From the NCBI RefSeq assembly GCF_014349105.1, contig NZ_JACSJI010000018.1:1-64000 (forward strand): a stretch of 64,000 bases of DNA, written 5' to 3'. The notes beneath the pieces were generated by a model. It had not been told where the DNA came from. It saw only the letters and a list, made by a program, of their open reading frames with translations, and searched no databases. Both the position numbers and the translations under genes were made by a program. Origin of the DNA: Caulobacter sp. 17J80-11. GTDB taxonomy: Bacteria > Pseudomonadota > Alphaproteobacteria > Caulobacterales > Caulobacteraceae. Positions 55,170-63,597 of this stretch are shown in pieces (positions within the stretch are counted from its first letter, which is position 1; the number at the start of each line of letters is the position of its first letter).

Positions 55170-56162
55170 TCAGGCGCGCAGGGCCTTGAGGTCGGCGATC
55201 GCCGACCAGAACAGGTCGGCGCGGTCGAGGTTCAGCGCGTCGGCCTGGGCCGGCGCGGCCGCGAGCTTGTCCCACAGCGACGCCCAGCGTTCAACGGCCG
55301 AGCCCAGCGCGTTCCCCTGCCCTGTCGCATGGCCGCGCACCGCGTCGCCCAGCCGCTCGAAGAACAGCTCGAAGCGGACCTGGCCGGGCTGGCCGCGGAA
55401 GCTGTCGGCCAGGTGCTGCAGCTCGGCCTGCGGCGGGGGCGCGCCATGCACCAGGGCCTGGGCCATGTCGTCGAATTCCAGCCCCGGGCCGCCGGCCAGC
55501 GTCAGAGCCCGGCCGGGCGCGCCGCCGGACATGGCGGCCAGCCGATCGGCGTCCTCGAGGCTCACGCCGGCCCGCTCATGCACGAAAGCGGAGACCTCGG
55601 CGGCCTTCCACGGCGCGAACGGCAGCCGGCGGCAGCGCGAGCGGATGGTGGCCAGCAGCTTGCCCGGCGAATGCGACACCAGGAACAGCACGCCCCGCTC
55701 CGGCGGCTCCTCAAGAGTTTTCAGCAAGGCGTTGGCGGCGTTGATATTCATGTCGTCGACGGCGTCGACGATGGCGACCCGATAGGCGGCCCGTGAGGGG
55801 GCCTTGGAGAAGAACTCGGGGAGCACGCGCGCGTCGTCGACCGAGATGAACTTCTTGACCTTGCCGTCGACCACGGCGCGTTCCAGCACGATCAGGTCGG
55901 GGTGCGACTGGGCGGTGATCAGGCGGCTGACGGCGTCGCTGGGGGAGGCGCCCAAGAGGCCCATGGACGGCGTCTCCGCCGCGCCCAGCAGCCGGCGCGC
56001 GGCCCGGTAGGCGAAGGTGGCCTTGCCCACGCCCTCGGGGCCGGTCAGCAGCCAGGCGTGGTGCAGCCGTCCGCGCTCGAGCGCGTCGATGAAGGCGCGC
56101 TCGGGAGCGTCGGGGCCGCGCCAATCGTAGACGTCGCGGGGATGCGGCGCGGGCTCAGCCAT
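55170..56162 (-). CDS. holB: DNA polymerase III delta' subunit
   Basis: 330-residue clamp-loader subunit. P-loop-like GPEGVGKATFAYRAARRLLG (about residue 40), the SRC-finger region in LLATIRSRCRRLPF, and LLKTLEEPPERGVLFLVSHSPGKL. The clamp loader opens the sliding clamp at primer-template junctions. Lacks the zinc-binding Cys set of some relatives, as usual in alphaproteobacteria. Overlaps tmk by 8 nt. Confidence 0.93.
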   Translation of the reverse strand: MAEPAPHPRDVYDWRGPDAPERAFIDALERGRLHHAWLLTGPEGVGKATFAYRAARRLLGAAETPSMGLLGASPSDAVSRLITAQSHPDLIVLERAVVDGKVKKFISVDDARVLPEFFSKAPSRAAYRVAIVDAVDDMNINAANALLKTLEEPPERGVLFLVSHSPGKLLATIRSRCRRLPFAPWKAAEVSAFVHERAGVSLEDADRLAAMSGGAPGRALTLAGGPGLEFDDMAQALVHGAPPPQAELQHLADSFRGQPGQVRFELFFERLGDAVRGHATGQGNALGSAVERWASLWDKLAAAPAQADALNLDRADLFWSAIADLKALRA

Positions 56163-56796
56163 GCCCGGCGTCTTCCAGGGCCTCGATCACGGCCGTCCAC
56201 ACGGCCTCTGAGACCTCGTCGACCGGGCGCGTGGCGTCGATCAGGCGGCAGCGGTCGGCTTCGGCCAGAGCGATGGCCAGGAAGCCCTGGCGCAGGCGGT
56301 TGTGGAAGTCGACGCCCTTGCTCTCGAACCGCGCCTCGCCGCCGGCCCGGTGGTGGGCGCGCGCCAGGCCCGCCTCGACCGGCAGGTCGAACACCAGGGT
56401 CAGGTCCGGGCGGTCGTCGCCGACCACGGTGCGGTCCAGTTGCTCGATCACCTCGGGCGACACGCCGCCGCCGGCGCCCTGGTAGGCGCGGGTGGAATCG
56501 CTGAAGCGGTCGCACACCACCCAGGCGCCGCTCTCCAGCGCCGGACGGATCACGCGTTCCAGGTGGTCCGAGCGGGCCGCATACATCATCAGGGCTTCGC
56601 TGAGCGGCGACCAGCGCTCGGCCCCGCCCTCGACCAGCAGGGCGCGCAGCGCCTCGGCGCCGGGCGAGCCGCCGGGCTCGCGGGTCTGCACGACCTGGAT
56701 GCCGCGCTCGCGCAGCCGGTCGGCCAGGCGTCGCGCCTGGGTCGACTTGCCGGCGCCTTCGCCGCCTTCCAGGGTGATGAACCGCCCTCGCCTCAC
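56155..56796 (-). CDS. tmk: Thymidylate kinase
   Basis: 213-residue dTMP kinase of dTTP synthesis. P-loop ITLEGGEGAGKSTQ at the N-terminus, REPGGSPGAEALRALL, the LID-like DRFSDSTRAYQGAGGG, and FDLPVEAGLARAHHRAGG. GTG start 56796, the family position; the frame is open further upstream but without similarity. First gene of a likely tmk-holB-tatD-MBL operon. Confidence 0.96.
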   Translation of the reverse strand: MRRGRFITLEGGEGAGKSTQARRLADRLRERGIQVVQTREPGGSPGAEALRALLVEGGAERWSPLSEALMMYAARSDHLERVIRPALESGAWVVCDRFSDSTRAYQGAGGGVSPEVIEQLDRTVVGDDRPDLTLVFDLPVEAGLARAHHRAGGEARFESKGVDFHNRLRQGFLAIALAEADRCRLIDATRPVDEVSEAVWTAVIEALEDAGHG

Positions 56797-56834
56797 GGCC
56801 CGTTCTTCGGCCGGATCGCGCCCGGAGGCAAGCG

Positions 56835-57803
56835 CTAGTACGGGCGCTTGATGATGGCGTCGGGGAAGCCCGCTCCGGCGGCGAGATCGCGGGCCCGCAA
56901 GGCCTCTTCGGCCACGGGCCAAGGACCCAGGATCACCCGGTAGAGCACCCGCCCGCCGATCTGCACGCGCACGACTTCGGCCGGGGCGACCCGGCTCAGC
57001 ATGGCCACCGCCCGCTGGGCGTTGGCCGGCACCTCGTATGCCCCGGCCTGAACGGTCCAGCCCCCGCCGCCGCCATAGCCGCCGACGCCGTAGCCCTCGG
57101 GCGGGACCGGCGCCGGAAGCGCCTGGGAATCTACCGTCCCATAGCCTGGGTCTGGCGGGTAGGCCCCCGGGGCGGCGCTCGGCGGGTAGGCCCCGCCTCC
57201 CCCGCCGTTCGGGGGATACGCCCCCGCGCTTCCGTCGGGCGGATACTGCGGCGCGCCGCCGTCGTTGGCGTACTGGCCGGGATCGCCCAGCGGGGCCTGG
57301 CCGAGATAGCGCACGCGCACGTTGGCCGTGCCCCGGTCGGCGAAGCCGAGCTCCACGGCCGCGGCGTGCGACACCGAGATGATCTCGCCGGGCGCGTCGA
57401 ACGGCCCGCGGTCGTTGACTCGCAGGGCGATGGTGGCGCCGGTGTCGAGGTTGGTCACCTCGACCATCACCGGCATGGGCAGGGTGGTGTGCGCCCCGGT
57501 CAGCGCCTCCGGGTCATAGACCTCGCCGTTGGCGGTGGTCTGGCCGGCGCGGTCGTCGTTGATGATCCCGGCCGTGCCGCTCTCGTCGTATTCCGGCTGC
57601 TCCTGGGGGTAGTACCAGACCCCGTGCACCTCGTAGGGCTCGCCGATCACGTACTGGCCGGCCCCGCCTTGCAGAGGCGCCCCGCCGGCCGCACCGTTGA
57701 CGCCGGGCGTGGCGCAGGCGCTCAGCCCGGCGGCGACCGCCGCGGCGACTGCCGTCAGGGCACGAAACCAGCCGCCGAATTGGGCGCGCACGGGGTGAGC
57801 CAC
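56835..57803 (-). CDS. rlpA: RlpA-family septal protein with SPOR domain
   Basis: 322 residues: a lipoprotein-type signal (AAAVAAGLSACATPG), a DPBB/RlpA domain (TANGEVYDPEALTGAHTTLPMPV, LRVNDRGPFDAPGEIISVSHAAA), a Pro/Gly-rich linker and a C-terminal SPOR domain (TVQAGAYEVPANAQRAVAML...). RlpA proteins are lytic transglycosylases acting on denuded glycan strands at the division site, to which SPOR domains bind. The motif before the DPBB reads GIINDDRAGQTTANGE rather than the common WYG form. It is followed on the same strand by tmk, 38 nt away. Confidence 0.9.
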   Translation of the reverse strand: MAHPVRAQFGGWFRALTAVAAAVAAGLSACATPGVNGAAGGAPLQGGAGQYVIGEPYEVHGVWYYPQEQPEYDESGTAGIINDDRAGQTTANGEVYDPEALTGAHTTLPMPVMVEVTNLDTGATIALRVNDRGPFDAPGEIISVSHAAAVELGFADRGTANVRVRYLGQAPLGDPGQYANDGGAPQYPPDGSAGAYPPNGGGGGAYPPSAAPGAYPPDPGYGTVDSQALPAPVPPEGYGVGGYGGGGGWTVQAGAYEVPANAQRAVAMLSRVAPAEVVRVQIGGRVLYRVILGPWPVAEEALRARDLAAGAGFPDAIIKRPY

Positions 57804-57884
57804 CCTCCCCTCCGCGAGGCGAGCAAGGTCGCCCGGAGCGGGCGACGACGGCTTACAAACCGGCGAACCCCCGCAGAGGTTCGA

Positions 57885-58433
57885 TCAGCGACGCCCCGAG
57901 GACGGCAGGAACGGCGGGGTCGGCTGCGCCGGCGCAGCGCCCGCGTCGGGGGTCAGGGTCATGGCCCGCGTCGAGCCGGGCAGGAATGCCCGGATGCGGA
58001 CCTTGGCGGTTCCGCGGCGCATGAAGTCCAGGGTCTCGGCCGCCGCCCGCGACAGGTCGATGACGCGCCGGCCGTGATAGGGGCCGCGGTCGTTCACCCG
58101 CACCTTCACGGTCTTGCCGTTGTCGAGGTTGGTGACCTCCAGTACGCTGCCGAACGGCAGGTCGGGATGGGCGGCGGTGAGTTCGTCCGCGTCGTAGGTC
58201 TCGCCGTTGGCGGTGCGCCGGCCCTGGAATCGGTCGGCGTAGAAGGACGCCGCGCCCACCTGCTCGAAGCTCGCCGGGTCCGCCGCCGTTTGGTTCGCGC
58301 TCTCCGCCGGCGGTGCGGCCGGCGGGACTGGTTCTTCGGCCTGGGCGGCTCCGCCGAGAACGGCGCAGGCCAGCCCCATGACGATCATACGCGACGCACG
58401 TCGGCCTTGCGGCCCCAGGAAGCTCCGGCTCAT
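57885..58433 (-). CDS. Second RlpA-family protein (no SPOR domain)
   Basis: 182 residues with a signal peptide (cleaved after AQA) and a single DPBB domain: [35 protein letters not shown] and [27 protein letters not shown]. It has the canonical FYxxxFxGRxTANGE block lacking in its neighbour, so it is the better candidate for activity. No SPOR domain, so septal localisation needs another factor. Tandem with the SPOR-bearing RlpA 81 nt downstream on the same strand. Confidence 0.9.
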   Translation of the reverse strand: MSRSFLGPQGRRASRMIVMGLACAVLGGAAQAEEPVPPAAPPAESANQTAADPASFEQVGAASFYADRFQGRRTANGETYDADELTAAHPDLPFGSVLEVTNLDNGKTVKVRVNDRGPYHGRRVIDLSRAAAETLDFMRRGTAKVRIRAFLPGSTRAMTLTPDAGAAPAQPTPPFLPSSGRR

Positions 58434-58575
58434 CGGCCCGCCCCACGCGGCGACCGCCCCTCGACGGCCCTCTCTAAGGTCAGGCTAATGGCTAAGCTGA
58501 GATCGCGGGTTAAGCAACACGGTTAGCGGATCGGCGGTCGCCTCCGCCGTCCGGCCCTGCTATCAGGGCGGCCCT

Positions 58576-58665
58576 GGACGGGTGGCCGAGTGGTTTAAGG
58601 CAGCGGTCTTGAAAACCGCCGTGGGTTCACGCCCACCGTGGGTTCGAATCCCACCCCGTCCGCCA
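58576..58665 (+). tRNA. tRNA-Ser(UGA)
   Basis: A 90-nt cloverleaf with acceptor stem GGACGGG/CCCGTCC, discriminator G, and an encoded CCA. The anticodon loop CTTGAAA carries anticodon TGA at 58610-58612 on the stem GCGGT/ACCGC, and the long variable arm GTGGGTTCACGCCCAC is the class II feature of tRNA-Ser. The T arm is GTGGGTTCGAATCCCAC. A lower-GC accessory module starts 128 nt downstream. Confidence 0.96.
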
Positions 58666-58792
58666 TCCGGCCTGATTTCGCTCCATACCTCGATCCTGTC
58701 GTGGATTACTGCGCCCCACCAAGGGGTAGCGAGCCGTTGATTCCCACGCTGCCGCTCGATGCTCGCCTATCCGAAACGCGACATGGTCCACG

Positions 58793-59611
58793 TCATTCCG
58801 TCTGCGGATCGGCTTTTCCATCGGTGAAGGCTGAAATCAGCTTCTCGTAAGACGCCGGACTTGGGATCGCGAGGGCGTGTGCCCGATCGAAGGTGCCGAG
58901 CGTCTTGCTCCAGTATTTTGCAGCGAGTGTGAGGTAATGGATGTCCGGCGTGAACTGCTCGCTGGTCGGGCGTCGATGATATCGATGCAGCGGGTTGCTG
59001 CACTCCGTGAGGTTGTATCCCGCTATATGGTGCCACATTGAATGTACGCAGGCGCTAAACGGGGTGTAGACGTAGTTGTAGAAGTCGATGCAATTGGCCT
59101 CCTCGGCCATTTGACGTACCGACAGGCTCGACCATTTTCCGAGGTCTACGTCGAGCAACCAGCCGATCCGCTGATTGTCGATCCACCTTTCACTGGCTTC
59201 CAATATCGCGGCCTCCTGCGGCGTCGGCTCGCGCGCGCCGATCTGTGCGCGACGATGCTCGAGTTCGAGCTTGGCCTGACCCAACCCAAACAGAACGAAC
59301 TTGCGGCAGCGTTCGACGGGGTCTAGCAGGAGCCATGCGATGTTGATGTAAGCGTCAGCCATCGCGCGTAGCAGTATTGGCGCACTATGCCCGGTCCACA
59401 GTGAAGGCGCGCGGGAAATGTCCTTGGCGAGCGTTGCTTGTCGTGCGAGCAGGCCGCCGATCACTTCGTGGACGTGGATTTCAGCAAAGTCGGGAGGCCA
59501 TGCCTCCAAGCGTGCCGTGAGTTCCTGATCCACGTCCGTACAATAGTTCTCGATGAGCAGCCAAAGTTCCGAGCCTTCGTGACCGTCGTCATCAGCGTCC
59601 TGATGAGTCAT
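58793..59611 (-). CDS. DUF5677-like helical protein (accessory module, gene 2)
   Basis: 272 residues, mostly alpha-helical. The stretch APILLRAMADAYINIAWLLLDPVERCRKFVLFGL resembles the DUF5677 family; the rest (ELEHRRAQIG, SLSVRQMAEEA, NYVYTPFSACVHSMWHHIAGYNL) also fits a compact helical fold with buried histidines. No catalytic motif I can name. ATG 59611 follows the upstream stop by one base, so the two are translationally coupled. GC falls to about 50% in places (30 of 60 at 59041-59100), well below the replicon average, suggesting acquisition. Confidence 0.8.
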   Translation of the reverse strand: MTHQDADDDGHEGSELWLLIENYCTDVDQELTARLEAWPPDFAEIHVHEVIGGLLARQATLAKDISRAPSLWTGHSAPILLRAMADAYINIAWLLLDPVERCRKFVLFGLGQAKLELEHRRAQIGAREPTPQEAAILEASERWIDNQRIGWLLDVDLGKWSSLSVRQMAEEANCIDFYNYVYTPFSACVHSMWHHIAGYNLTECSNPLHRYHRRPTSEQFTPDIHYLTLAAKYWSKTLGTFDRAHALAIPSPASYEKLISAFTDGKADPQTE

Positions 59612-59612
59612 C

Positions 59613-60341
59613 TCAATACTCGCAAGGTTCGAGTTCCAAGCCACGGTTCCAGAAGGCCGTCGGCCAGTTGGTCCCCGATGCCATCAAGTCGACGTCACCG
59701 AACATCTGGTTGAGGGTCGCGCGGATCGACGCAGCGATCCGCTGCGACTGCTCGGTTTCGGGGTAGTCCTCAATCCGGGGGAAGTCAGCGAGTGCTAAGC
59801 CCGGCGAGACTTTGAGCCGATCGGCATCGAATGCGAGCCATGTCGCGGTCGCCTGGACCATGGTGGCGCACGTCGTGGAGCGGTCGAATAGTACGCCAAC
59901 CATTGCTTTGAGCCCGCTAATATCTTGCGACCAATGCTCTCCCGAGGCTGCTTGGGTCAGTTCGCGCATGGGATGGTCGGGGTAGTGGGCTTGGAGCGGC
60001 GCAAGCGGACCGCATAGGTCGTCCCGATAAGGCCGGCCTTCCACGATGCTTGAAAGGACGCCGCGGGGTAGAGCTGCGAACTTGCCGGCGGCTGCCCAAA
60101 TCGTGCGATCACGCGTTGGATCGCTTGCACGCAAGTCGCGCGTAAAGGCGGTTATGATCTCGACCCCGCGGCGAGGTCCCCAAGCTTCCTGTACGAGCGC
60201 GATCCACAGGAGCTCTGGAAGCATCATGTTGATCCACGACACTTCGCGCATCGGTCCGAACGCGTCGTTGAACGGAGTCACTAGCTTCGACTTGATGCGC
60301 TTGTGATCGCCAAGCACCGACGACCGCTTGCTTTTGCTCAT
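59613..60341 (-). CDS. Unknown protein (accessory module, gene 1)
   Basis: 242 residues, no recognised domain. A basic N-terminus (MSKSKRSSVLGDHKRIKSKL) precedes a helical region with WINMMLPELLWIALVQEAWGPRRGVEI and a C-terminal half with QMFGDVDLMASGTNWPTAFWNRGLELE. Aromatic-rich patches (four Trp) suggest a binding surface. ATG 60341 follows a good AGGGG ribosome-binding site. First gene of the pair with the DUF5677-like gene. GC is lower than the neighbours. It may be part of a two-protein system with a stress or defence role, but only gene linkage supports that. Confidence 0.8.
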   Translation of the reverse strand: MSKSKRSSVLGDHKRIKSKLVTPFNDAFGPMREVSWINMMLPELLWIALVQEAWGPRRGVEIITAFTRDLRASDPTRDRTIWAAAGKFAALPRGVLSSIVEGRPYRDDLCGPLAPLQAHYPDHPMRELTQAASGEHWSQDISGLKAMVGVLFDRSTTCATMVQATATWLAFDADRLKVSPGLALADFPRIEDYPETEQSQRIAASIRATLNQMFGDVDLMASGTNWPTAFWNRGLELEPCEY

Positions 60342-60439
60342 AAGTCCCCTGCGGCGCCGGTAGAGACCGTCTTGGAATGTCTATGCGATTGTGTTCGTCG
60401 TCGTCAGACGCCGCCCGCAATGGGACGTGATTCTTTCCC

Positions 60440-61576
60440 CTACCCCCACACTTCGCCCATCACCCGCGCGAAGTTGGCGCCCAGGATCTTCTCGATCCGG
60501 GCGTCGGGCCAGCCGCGGGCGGAGAGCCTGGCGGCCAGGGTCTCGAAGCGGTTGGGGACGTTCAGGTCGGGCGGGAACAGGGTCATTTCGGGCGAACGGT
60601 CCCTGGCGAAGATGCCCTGGCCGATCATGTCCCGGATGGTCTCCAGGTTGTCCTGGGCGAATTCCGGGGTGAGCTCGATTGGCGAGATGCCGAGGTCGGT
60701 GCCGATGCCGACGTGGTCCTCGCCGCAAATCCTGACGGCGTGCTCGAGGTGGCGGATCACGTCGGCGGAGGTCTGCTGGCCCTGAACGCGCAGGTAGGGC
60801 CAGAAGATGATCCCGACCACGCCGCCGCGGTCGGCCAGCAGCCGCAGGTTCGCATCGGAGGTCAGGCGCGAGGCGTCGGCCAGGGCGCGGCAGCCGCTGT
60901 GCCCGACCAGCACCGGGGCCTTCGAGGCCAGGATGCCTTCGCGGATGGTGCGCGGCGAGCCGTGCGACAGGTCCACGACGATCCGCTCGGCGTTCAGCCG
61001 CTCCACCACCTGATGGCCGTAGTTGCTGAGGCCCGCGTCGCCGGGCTCCAGGGCCCCGTCGCCGACCAGGTTGCGGCGGTTGTGGGTCAGCTGGATCATC
61101 CGCACGCCCTGCTCGCGGAAGCTGGCGATCCGGTCCAGGTCCTCGCCCAAGGGCTCGGTGCCCTGGAAGGTGAAGATCACCCCGACCTTGTTCTCGCGCC
61201 GGGCGCGTTCCAGGTCGGCGCGCTCGCGCACCAGCAGCAGCACGTCGGGGTGTTTGTCGATGCGCCCCTTCCATTCGTCGATGCGGGCGCGCGTGTCCTG
61301 GTAGGCCTTGTCGTTGAGCCAGAACCGGCCCTGCGGGGCGGCGGTCATCACCGCGCCGGTCAGGCCGCACTCGCGCAGGTGCTGCAGCAGCTGCGGCGCG
61401 GCCGGATCGTCTTCGGGTACGTAGAACAGGTCGACGCCGGTCATGGCGTCGATGGCCATGGCCTGGCGCATGCGCGGCCAGCGCGCCGGTCCTTCGGCGG
61501 CCCAGGCCCGGCCGCCCGCTGCGCCGCCCATCGCGACCAGCCCGGCCGCACCCACAACCCGACGACGATCGATCAT
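60440..61576 (-). CDS. M19-like membrane dipeptidase family protein
   Basis: 378 residues with a Tat-like signal (MIDRRRVVGAAGLVAMGGAAGG) predicting folded export. The peptidase M19 fold is supported by HPDVLLLVRERADLERARRENKVGVIFTFQGTEPLGED, DLSHGSPRTIREGILASKAPVLVGHSGCRALAD and GIGTDLGISPIELTPEF. The N-terminal metal pair HxD, usually in a DGHND motif, reads DAMTGVD, and the EG bridging-Glu position reads FQGTE, so two metal sites look changed. Start ATG 61576 gives the signal peptide its proper place. Confidence 0.85.
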   Translation of the reverse strand: MIDRRRVVGAAGLVAMGGAAGGRAWAAEGPARWPRMRQAMAIDAMTGVDLFYVPEDDPAAPQLLQHLRECGLTGAVMTAAPQGRFWLNDKAYQDTRARIDEWKGRIDKHPDVLLLVRERADLERARRENKVGVIFTFQGTEPLGEDLDRIASFREQGVRMIQLTHNRRNLVGDGALEPGDAGLSNYGHQVVERLNAERIVVDLSHGSPRTIREGILASKAPVLVGHSGCRALADASRLTSDANLRLLADRGGVVGIIFWPYLRVQGQQTSADVIRHLEHAVRICGEDHVGIGTDLGISPIELTPEFAQDNLETIRDMIGQGIFARDRSPEMTLFPPDLNVPNRFETLAARLSARGWPDARIEKILGANFARVMGEVWG

Positions 61577-61688
61577 GACGCTCCCCCGTCGCGGGCGCAC
61601 AGCCCGCTCCCGCGCCGAAGCTAAGCTGGGGGAACGCGGTTCGGCGAGTCCGTCCGGGAGGTTTTGCGACGAACGGGGTCGGGCCGGT

Positions 61689-63425
61689 TCAGGCGGCCAG
61701 GCCTTCCGGGCCGACCGCCTCGAGGTCGGCCGCGCCGTGCACGACCGCGGCCGCACGGGCGTGGGCGCCGGTCAGCACCTCTTCGGCGAACAGCCGCGCC
61801 AGTACGATCTTCGTGCGCCAGTACGGATCGGCGTCGGTCTCCGCCCGGCGCGCGGCGGCCAGCGCGCCCTTGGCCAGCATCCAGCCGCCGACCACGTCGC
61901 CCAGCAGGTTCAGATAGCCGCTCGCCCCGGCCAGGGCGTCGGCCTCGCCGCGCCGCTGCAGCAGCCATTCGCTCGTCATCCGCGCGGCCGCCACGCCGGC
62001 CTGAAGGCGGGCGGCGACCAGCGCCAGGGCGTCGACCCCCTGCAGCTCGGCGACGGCGAAGTCGATCTCGGCCAGCAGGGCGCGCACGCCCTCGCCGTCG
62101 CCCAGGGCCAGCTTGCGCCCGACCAGGTCCAGGGCCTGGATGCCGTTGGTGCCCTCGTAGATCGGGGCGATGCGGGCGTCGCGATAGTGCTGGGCGGCGC
62201 CGGTCTCCTCGATGAAGCCCATGCCGCCGTGCACCTGCAGCCCGCGCGAGGCGACCTCGACCCCGACGTCGGTGGACCAGGCCTTGGCCACCGGGGTCAG
62301 CACGGCCTCGCGCAGCGCCCCGGTGCGGCCCAGGTCGCCGGCCAGCGCGGTGGTCAGGCAGATGGCGCGCGCCGCTTCGGTCTTCGCCTTCATCAGCAGC
62401 AGGGTGCGGCGCACGTCGGGATGGTCGAAGATCCGGGCCGAGGCTTCGCCGGTCCATACCGAGCGGCCCTGACGGCGCTCCAGCGCGTAGGCCAGCGCCT
62501 GCTGGTAGGCGCGTTCCGCCACGCCCACGCCCTGCACGCCGATGTTCAGCCGCGCCGAGTTCATCATGGTGAACATCTGGGCCAAGCCCTTGCCGGCCTC
62601 CCCGACCAGCTCGGCCCTGGCGCCCTCGAACTGGATCACGCAGGTGGGCGAGGCGTGGATGCCCAGCTTGTGCTCGATGCCGACCGGCCCCAGCGCGTTG
62701 GCCTCGCCGAGCGCGCCGTCCTCGCCGACCAGCCGCTTGGCGGTCAGGAACAGCGATATGCCCTTTACGCCCTCCGGCGCGTCCGGCAGGCGGGCCAGCA
62801 CCAGGTGGACGATGTTGTCGGCGCAGTCGTGGTCGCCCCAGGTGATGAAGATCTTCTGCCCGTACAGGCGATAGCCGCCCGACCCGTCCGGCTCGGCGCG
62901 GGTGCGCACGGCGCCCAGGTCCGATCCGGCCTGCGGCTCGGTCAGGTCCATCACGCCGGTCCATTCGCCGGAGACGAGCTTCGGCAAGTAGAGCGCCTTC
63001 TGGCGGGCGTCGCCGTGGGCGTGCAGGGCCTCGACGGCTCCTTGCGTCAGAGTCGGGCACAGGGTGAAGGCGGTGTTGGCCGCGTGCATCAGCTCGTAGA
63101 CCGCCAGCTCCAGCGTCTTGGGCAGGCCCTGGCCGCCGTGCTCGGGATCCGCCGCCAGGCCGGTCCAGCCGCCCTGGGCGAAGGCCCGGTAGGCGTCGGC
63201 GAATCCCGGGGCGGCGCGCACCCGGCCGTCCTCGAAGCGCGCCCCGTGCAGGTCGCCCGCGCGGTTCAGCGGGGCCAGCACGCCCTCGGCCAGGTCGCCG
63301 GCCGCCTCCAGCACGGCGACGGCCACGTCGCGGTCGCAGTCGGGGAAGGCGGCGGTCAGCCGGTCGATGCCGACCACCTCGGTCAGGGCGAACAGCAGGT
63401 CGCGGGTCGGCGCGCGGAACGTCAT
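61689..63425 (-). CDS. Acyl-CoA dehydrogenase (DmdC/C-terminal-extended type)
   Basis: 578 residues. FAD-binding flavoenzyme with the ACAD blocks MDLTEPQAGSDLGAVRT, KIFITWGDHDCADNIVHLVLAR, NSARLNIGVQGVGVAERAYQQAL, and the catalytic region QVHGGMGFIEETGAAQHYRDARIAPIYEGTNGIQALDL (base in IYEGTNG). A roughly 150-residue C-terminal extension is characteristic of the DmdC-type branch. It oxidises acyl-CoA or a methylthioacryloyl-type ester; substrate not determinable. It follows a 49-codon ORF and an MFS gene on the same strand, so it may be part of one operon. Confidence 0.93.
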   Translation of the reverse strand: MTFRAPTRDLLFALTEVVGIDRLTAAFPDCDRDVAVAVLEAAGDLAEGVLAPLNRAGDLHGARFEDGRVRAAPGFADAYRAFAQGGWTGLAADPEHGGQGLPKTLELAVYELMHAANTAFTLCPTLTQGAVEALHAHGDARQKALYLPKLVSGEWTGVMDLTEPQAGSDLGAVRTRAEPDGSGGYRLYGQKIFITWGDHDCADNIVHLVLARLPDAPEGVKGISLFLTAKRLVGEDGALGEANALGPVGIEHKLGIHASPTCVIQFEGARAELVGEAGKGLAQMFTMMNSARLNIGVQGVGVAERAYQQALAYALERRQGRSVWTGEASARIFDHPDVRRTLLLMKAKTEAARAICLTTALAGDLGRTGALREAVLTPVAKAWSTDVGVEVASRGLQVHGGMGFIEETGAAQHYRDARIAPIYEGTNGIQALDLVGRKLALGDGEGVRALLAEIDFAVAELQGVDALALVAARLQAGVAAARMTSEWLLQRRGEADALAGASGYLNLLGDVVGGWMLAKGALAAARRAETDADPYWRTKIVLARLFAEEVLTGAHARAAAVVHGAADLEAVGPEGLAA

Positions 63426-63437
63426 GGCGGTACTCGG

Positions 63438-63587
63438 TCAGGCGTCGGTTTCGGGCTCGGCGCCCGGTTCGAGGGGGTGACCGCCGGGCGGGGCCGTGAG
63501 GCCCGGCGCCCAGACGGCGGCCATTTCGGTCAGGAGGGCGGCCAGCCAGGCGAGCGGCTGGCGCGCTTCGGCGTCGGCGGCGGGCAT
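63438..63587 (-). CDS. Predicted 49-residue protein
   Basis: ATG 63587 to a TGA at 63438 gives 49 residues, MPAADAEARQPLAWLAALL... with a hydrophobic middle and an acidic, Pro/Gly-rich end. It lies 10 nt after the MFS stop and 12 nt before the acyl-CoA dehydrogenase start on the same strand, so spacing fits an operon gene. No family recognised; at this GC content a chance ORF is possible. Confidence 0.4.
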   Translation of the reverse strand: MPAADAEARQPLAWLAALLTEMAAVWAPGLTAPPGGHPLEPGAEPETDA

Positions 63588-63597
63588 ACGGCTGGGC

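Noticed and set aside
58666-60440. Prophage or integrative island attachment site at tRNA-Ser
   Set aside because: No copy of the tRNA 3' end is visible downstream and no integrase gene is present, so an att site cannot be supported.
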